Of a stretch of 64,000 nucleotides of DNA, positions 61,801 through 64,000 are shown piece after piece; position 1 is the first letter of the stretch, and each line of letters starts with the position of its first letter. Under the pieces are notes generated by a model that did not search any database, was not told where the DNA came from, and worked only from the letters and a program-made list of their open reading frames with translations. This DNA comes from Epiperipatus broadwayi. Taxonomy: Eukaryota; Onychophora; Udeonychophora; Euonychophora; Peripatidae. The stretch is taken from positions 558,001 to 622,000 of the forward strand of contig JAQFVV010006256.1 of assembly GCA_028023455.1 (NCBI GenBank), in the 5' to 3' direction. The position numbers were made by a program, and so were the translations under genes.

Positions 61801-61920
61801 ATATAATTTTAATCAATTACATTATATAAAAATCAAATATTTTGAAGCAAAATTAGTTTTAATCGTAAAAAAAAAAAATTAAGTTTCTAATCAAATAATA
61901 TATATATATATATATACTAT
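58875..61920. other. AT-rich DNA without recognised genes
   Basis: An open segment on the - strand near 59755-59660 (CVGGNSQIQIQDRDYLKILA) ends at a possible donor, but no protein family or matching acceptor and phase could be established. Nothing else was found. Confidence 0.35.
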
Positions 61921-61923
61921 AAA

Positions 61924-62275
61924 CAATATGTAATATAGAAAGCATACCAATAGTTCAAACAAGCTCTTAATTGATAAGTGCAGTAGGAGAAAATATTTAA
62001 AATCTCTATCTGGAACATTCCTATCCCCAGACCAAGAGCTTTTGGCTCACCTCAGTGAGGAGCTAGAACATTCAGATACTAGATCTAAAATATTCACTCA
62101 AAGCTCAGCACTTATTTAATATGTAACATTTAAGTAGAAACTCTGAAATTTTCAAACATGAAAACAATTGGTCTGGGGATAGGAATGTTCCAGATAGAGA
62201 TTTTAAATATTTTCTCTTACTACACTTATCAATTAAGAGCTTGTTTGAGCTATTGGTACATTCCTGTATTACATA
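61924..62275. repeat. Foldback element, family F2, arms of about 105 bp
   Basis: The left arm 61924-62033 (containing CAAACAAGCTCTTAATTGAT) is the inverse of the right arm 62169-62275 (containing ATCAATTAAGAGCTTGTTTG), with a loop of about 135 bases that includes CTCACCTCAGTGAGGAGC. The words GTCTGGGGATA and CAGTGAGGAGC are shared with family F1. No ORF. Confidence 0.88.
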
Positions 62276-62279
62276 TTTG

Positions 62280-63725
62280 CAATGTCACGCTATATATGAC
62301 TTGCTTTATTGATTATTATAAACAATGTATACATAAGTATTCATATGTGCACATTATGTATAAATCGAGAAAATTCAATTAATATTGTATCCCCCCCCTT
62401 TATAAATGTTGTTATTAAATAAATACTTGAAACAAATAATTACATAATAAATGTTTATTTTCTTAGGACACCCCCACCCCCCTTATCAGATATCTTCTAT
62501 CAAAGTATTGAAATGTATGAAGAATTCCAATTTTCACATAAAAAAATTATTATTAATAATGATCAGTAAGTAAATTTATACATCATTTTATCCCAAATTT
62601 TATGTAGAATAATTTAAAACACAAAATATTTTTATTTAAAATTAACATACCAAAATTTAATTTAAAATTAATGACTTATAAAAATGTTTATAAATCTTTA
62701 TTTTTATTTTATGATAATTATTACATTTTTTGGGTTTTATTGGTTTTTTATGGTATGCTAAACTTTATGAAGCATTTAATTAAATTTTTCATAATCATGT
62801 TACTATGAAAATTGTATAAAATTTAATATGACATTTTCAGTAGTCAACTGATTATAAAACATTGGATGATATTCTATTCAATAGCCTAGATTTCTGAAAA
62901 TACCAAGAGAGGTATGCACATCTTTCATTTCTATTTGTGATTAAAATAAAAAAGTAATATTTATTTTTAATAACTTTCTTTATTAAAGTATGTATAAATT
63001 GTAGAATTTATATACAAAATGCACTAACATGTATAAAGCATATAACATTATTTAAAGTGAAAAAAAAAAAAAAATTAAAAACATACATTTTGATGAATGT
63101 TTCTTCAATTCCTTAAAATATTTCTTTTGAATTTCTGTTTCATACTTTTTAGTGTAAAAAAAATTAATGGATTGCTTTCTATCAACTATTGTTAATACTA
63201 TGTTTTATTTTAGTATGGATGGAACTTTCCATGCCACTAACTGTCTATTTCCTTTTGTTGTTCACATTTATTCAAATCAATCATGCCTTTACAGAAGTAA
63301 AAGATGAAAGAAAGGCATGAAATTCCAAAATGTGCCAAAAATAAAATTCTAAAAGTCAATTTATTAAATCCACCATGTGGTCATAGTATAGTTAAAGTCA
63401 TTCTCTGAGAATCCAGTTTTTTTTTTAAAAATTATTCTAGCTTTACAATTAATTTTACATTAAGTACCACATAGTTTGAATAAATTTGTTATTATTCTCA
63501 ACAATTAAACAAAATAGCATTAAAATCACACTAAATCCAAAAAATGATTTCATATAATTCTATTCAGATTTGTTTATAAATATCACTCAGCTTAAATTTT
63601 GAATTATTTGGTCCCATTTAGGAGAGATTTTTTCTAAATAAAATAACTTGCCTTAACATAAAAAATATATCTGCATATACATTTTAAGATTAAACTTTAA
63701 AACCCACAGTAATGATCTCTAATAT
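62280..63725. other. AT-rich DNA, nothing supported
   Basis: It has C-runs at about 62391-62398 and 62470-62481 and A/T tracts only. Confidence 0.35.
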
Positions 63726-63727
63726 TA

Positions 63728-64000
63728 ACAATTTTTATTAGTCATTCATTAGACTAGAAATTATCTACTTAATAAATAATATTTCTGTAGTGTTATTGTC
63801 ACAACATCACTCTCATGCAAAGTAGGAAATGGCTTCTACTCACTTTTAATACTTTGTAGAGGGGTGTAATAATAAACTTATGATTAAAGACATGTAAAAA
63901 AGATGTATGATCTCCAAGATACACATTTTGTGCTGAACCAGCAATCATCAATTGACTCAGATCACAATCTCTTACACATATCTTTATCATGTTCAATATA
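63728..64000. repeat. Unoccupied relative of the hAT-bearing palindromic repeat
   Basis: It aligns with 52369-52617 (shared TTTTTATTAGTCATTCATTA, AATATTTCTGTA, GACATGTAAAAAAGA, ATCACAATCT) and passes without interruption into TTACACATATCTTTATCATG, which corresponds to 55250 onward. It is cut by the window end. Confidence 0.8.

Noticed and set aside
1-64000. CRISPR arrays, bacterial operons, plasmid or phage modules, rRNA genes
   Set aside because: No regularly spaced repeats, no ribosome-binding-site-led gene clusters and no rRNA-like segments are visible; the window is eukaryotic.

Overview
This is a strongly AT-rich animal (invertebrate-type) genomic window. The evidence is two intron-containing metazoan genes, long introns with GT-AG borders, and a dense and varied load of eukaryotic transposable elements: RTE-clade and other LINEs, tRNA-derived SINEs, a Ty3/gypsy-like LTR element, and Merlin, hAT and foldback DNA elements. 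I cannot name the species. A mollusc, arachnid or another AT-rich invertebrate would all fit, and there is no species-diagnostic sequence that I recognise. There is no prokaryotic gene organisation, CRISPR array or operon.

Two host genes can be supported. (1) A POMK (protein O-mannose kinase, SGK196) orthologue lies on the + strand in two coding exons (21992-22234 and 24551-25285). They join in phase to about 325 residues, with a type II membrane anchor and the family's divergent kinase motifs. (2) The 3' end of an ELMOD3 gene (ELMO domain-containing protein 3) lies on the - strand. It has coding exons at 57733-57809, 40775-40902 and 40569-40699 that join in phase across a 16.8-kb intron and a 75-bp intron. 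Its earlier exons were not found in the window. The two genes are separated by about 15 kb of repeats and are not visibly related in function, although POMK acts in the alpha-dystroglycan glycosylation pathway and ELMOD proteins act on small GTPases.

Layout. 1-1.2 kb: decayed LINE 3' end. 1.9-2.3 kb: relic of a hAT-like transposase. 2.5-5.4 kb: an RTE LINE copy whose 5' half is inverted (twin-priming structure). 5.7 kb: tRNA-SINE. 8.3-8.8 kb: tandem duplication and hairpin. 9.2-11.4 kb: large non-coding repeat. 11.4-14.7 kb: the longest RTE copy (- strand), with a hairpin element inserted in it. 17.6-18.3 kb: partial copy of the large repeat. 18.6-20.9 kb: Merlin DNA transposon with long terminal inverted repeats. 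22.0-25.3 kb: POMK with another RTE copy in its intron. 26.0-28.5 kb: transposase-like pseudogene between 20-bp direct repeats. 30.4 kb: retro-inserted sequence with perfect target-site duplication. 31.8 kb: foldback. 36.1-38.4 kb: RTE 3' end, then a head-to-head LTR pair and gag-protease remnant. 40.6-57.8 kb: ELMOD3 3' end, whose large intron holds foldbacks, a SINE, the second copy of the 2.1-kb repeat, a hAT transposon inserted into a palindromic repeat, and a sixth RTE fragment if the two halves of the 2.5-5.4 kb copy are counted separately. 58-64 kb: foldback repeats and an unoccupied relative of the hAT target.

The autonomous elements I could read are all broken by stops or frameshifts. 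The most informative material is structural: well-preserved target-site duplications, an empty-site comparison, a small tRNA-only SINE family, a hairpin element with an 18-bp duplication, and several foldback families. I did not find a gene cluster that looks like a new biochemical system.
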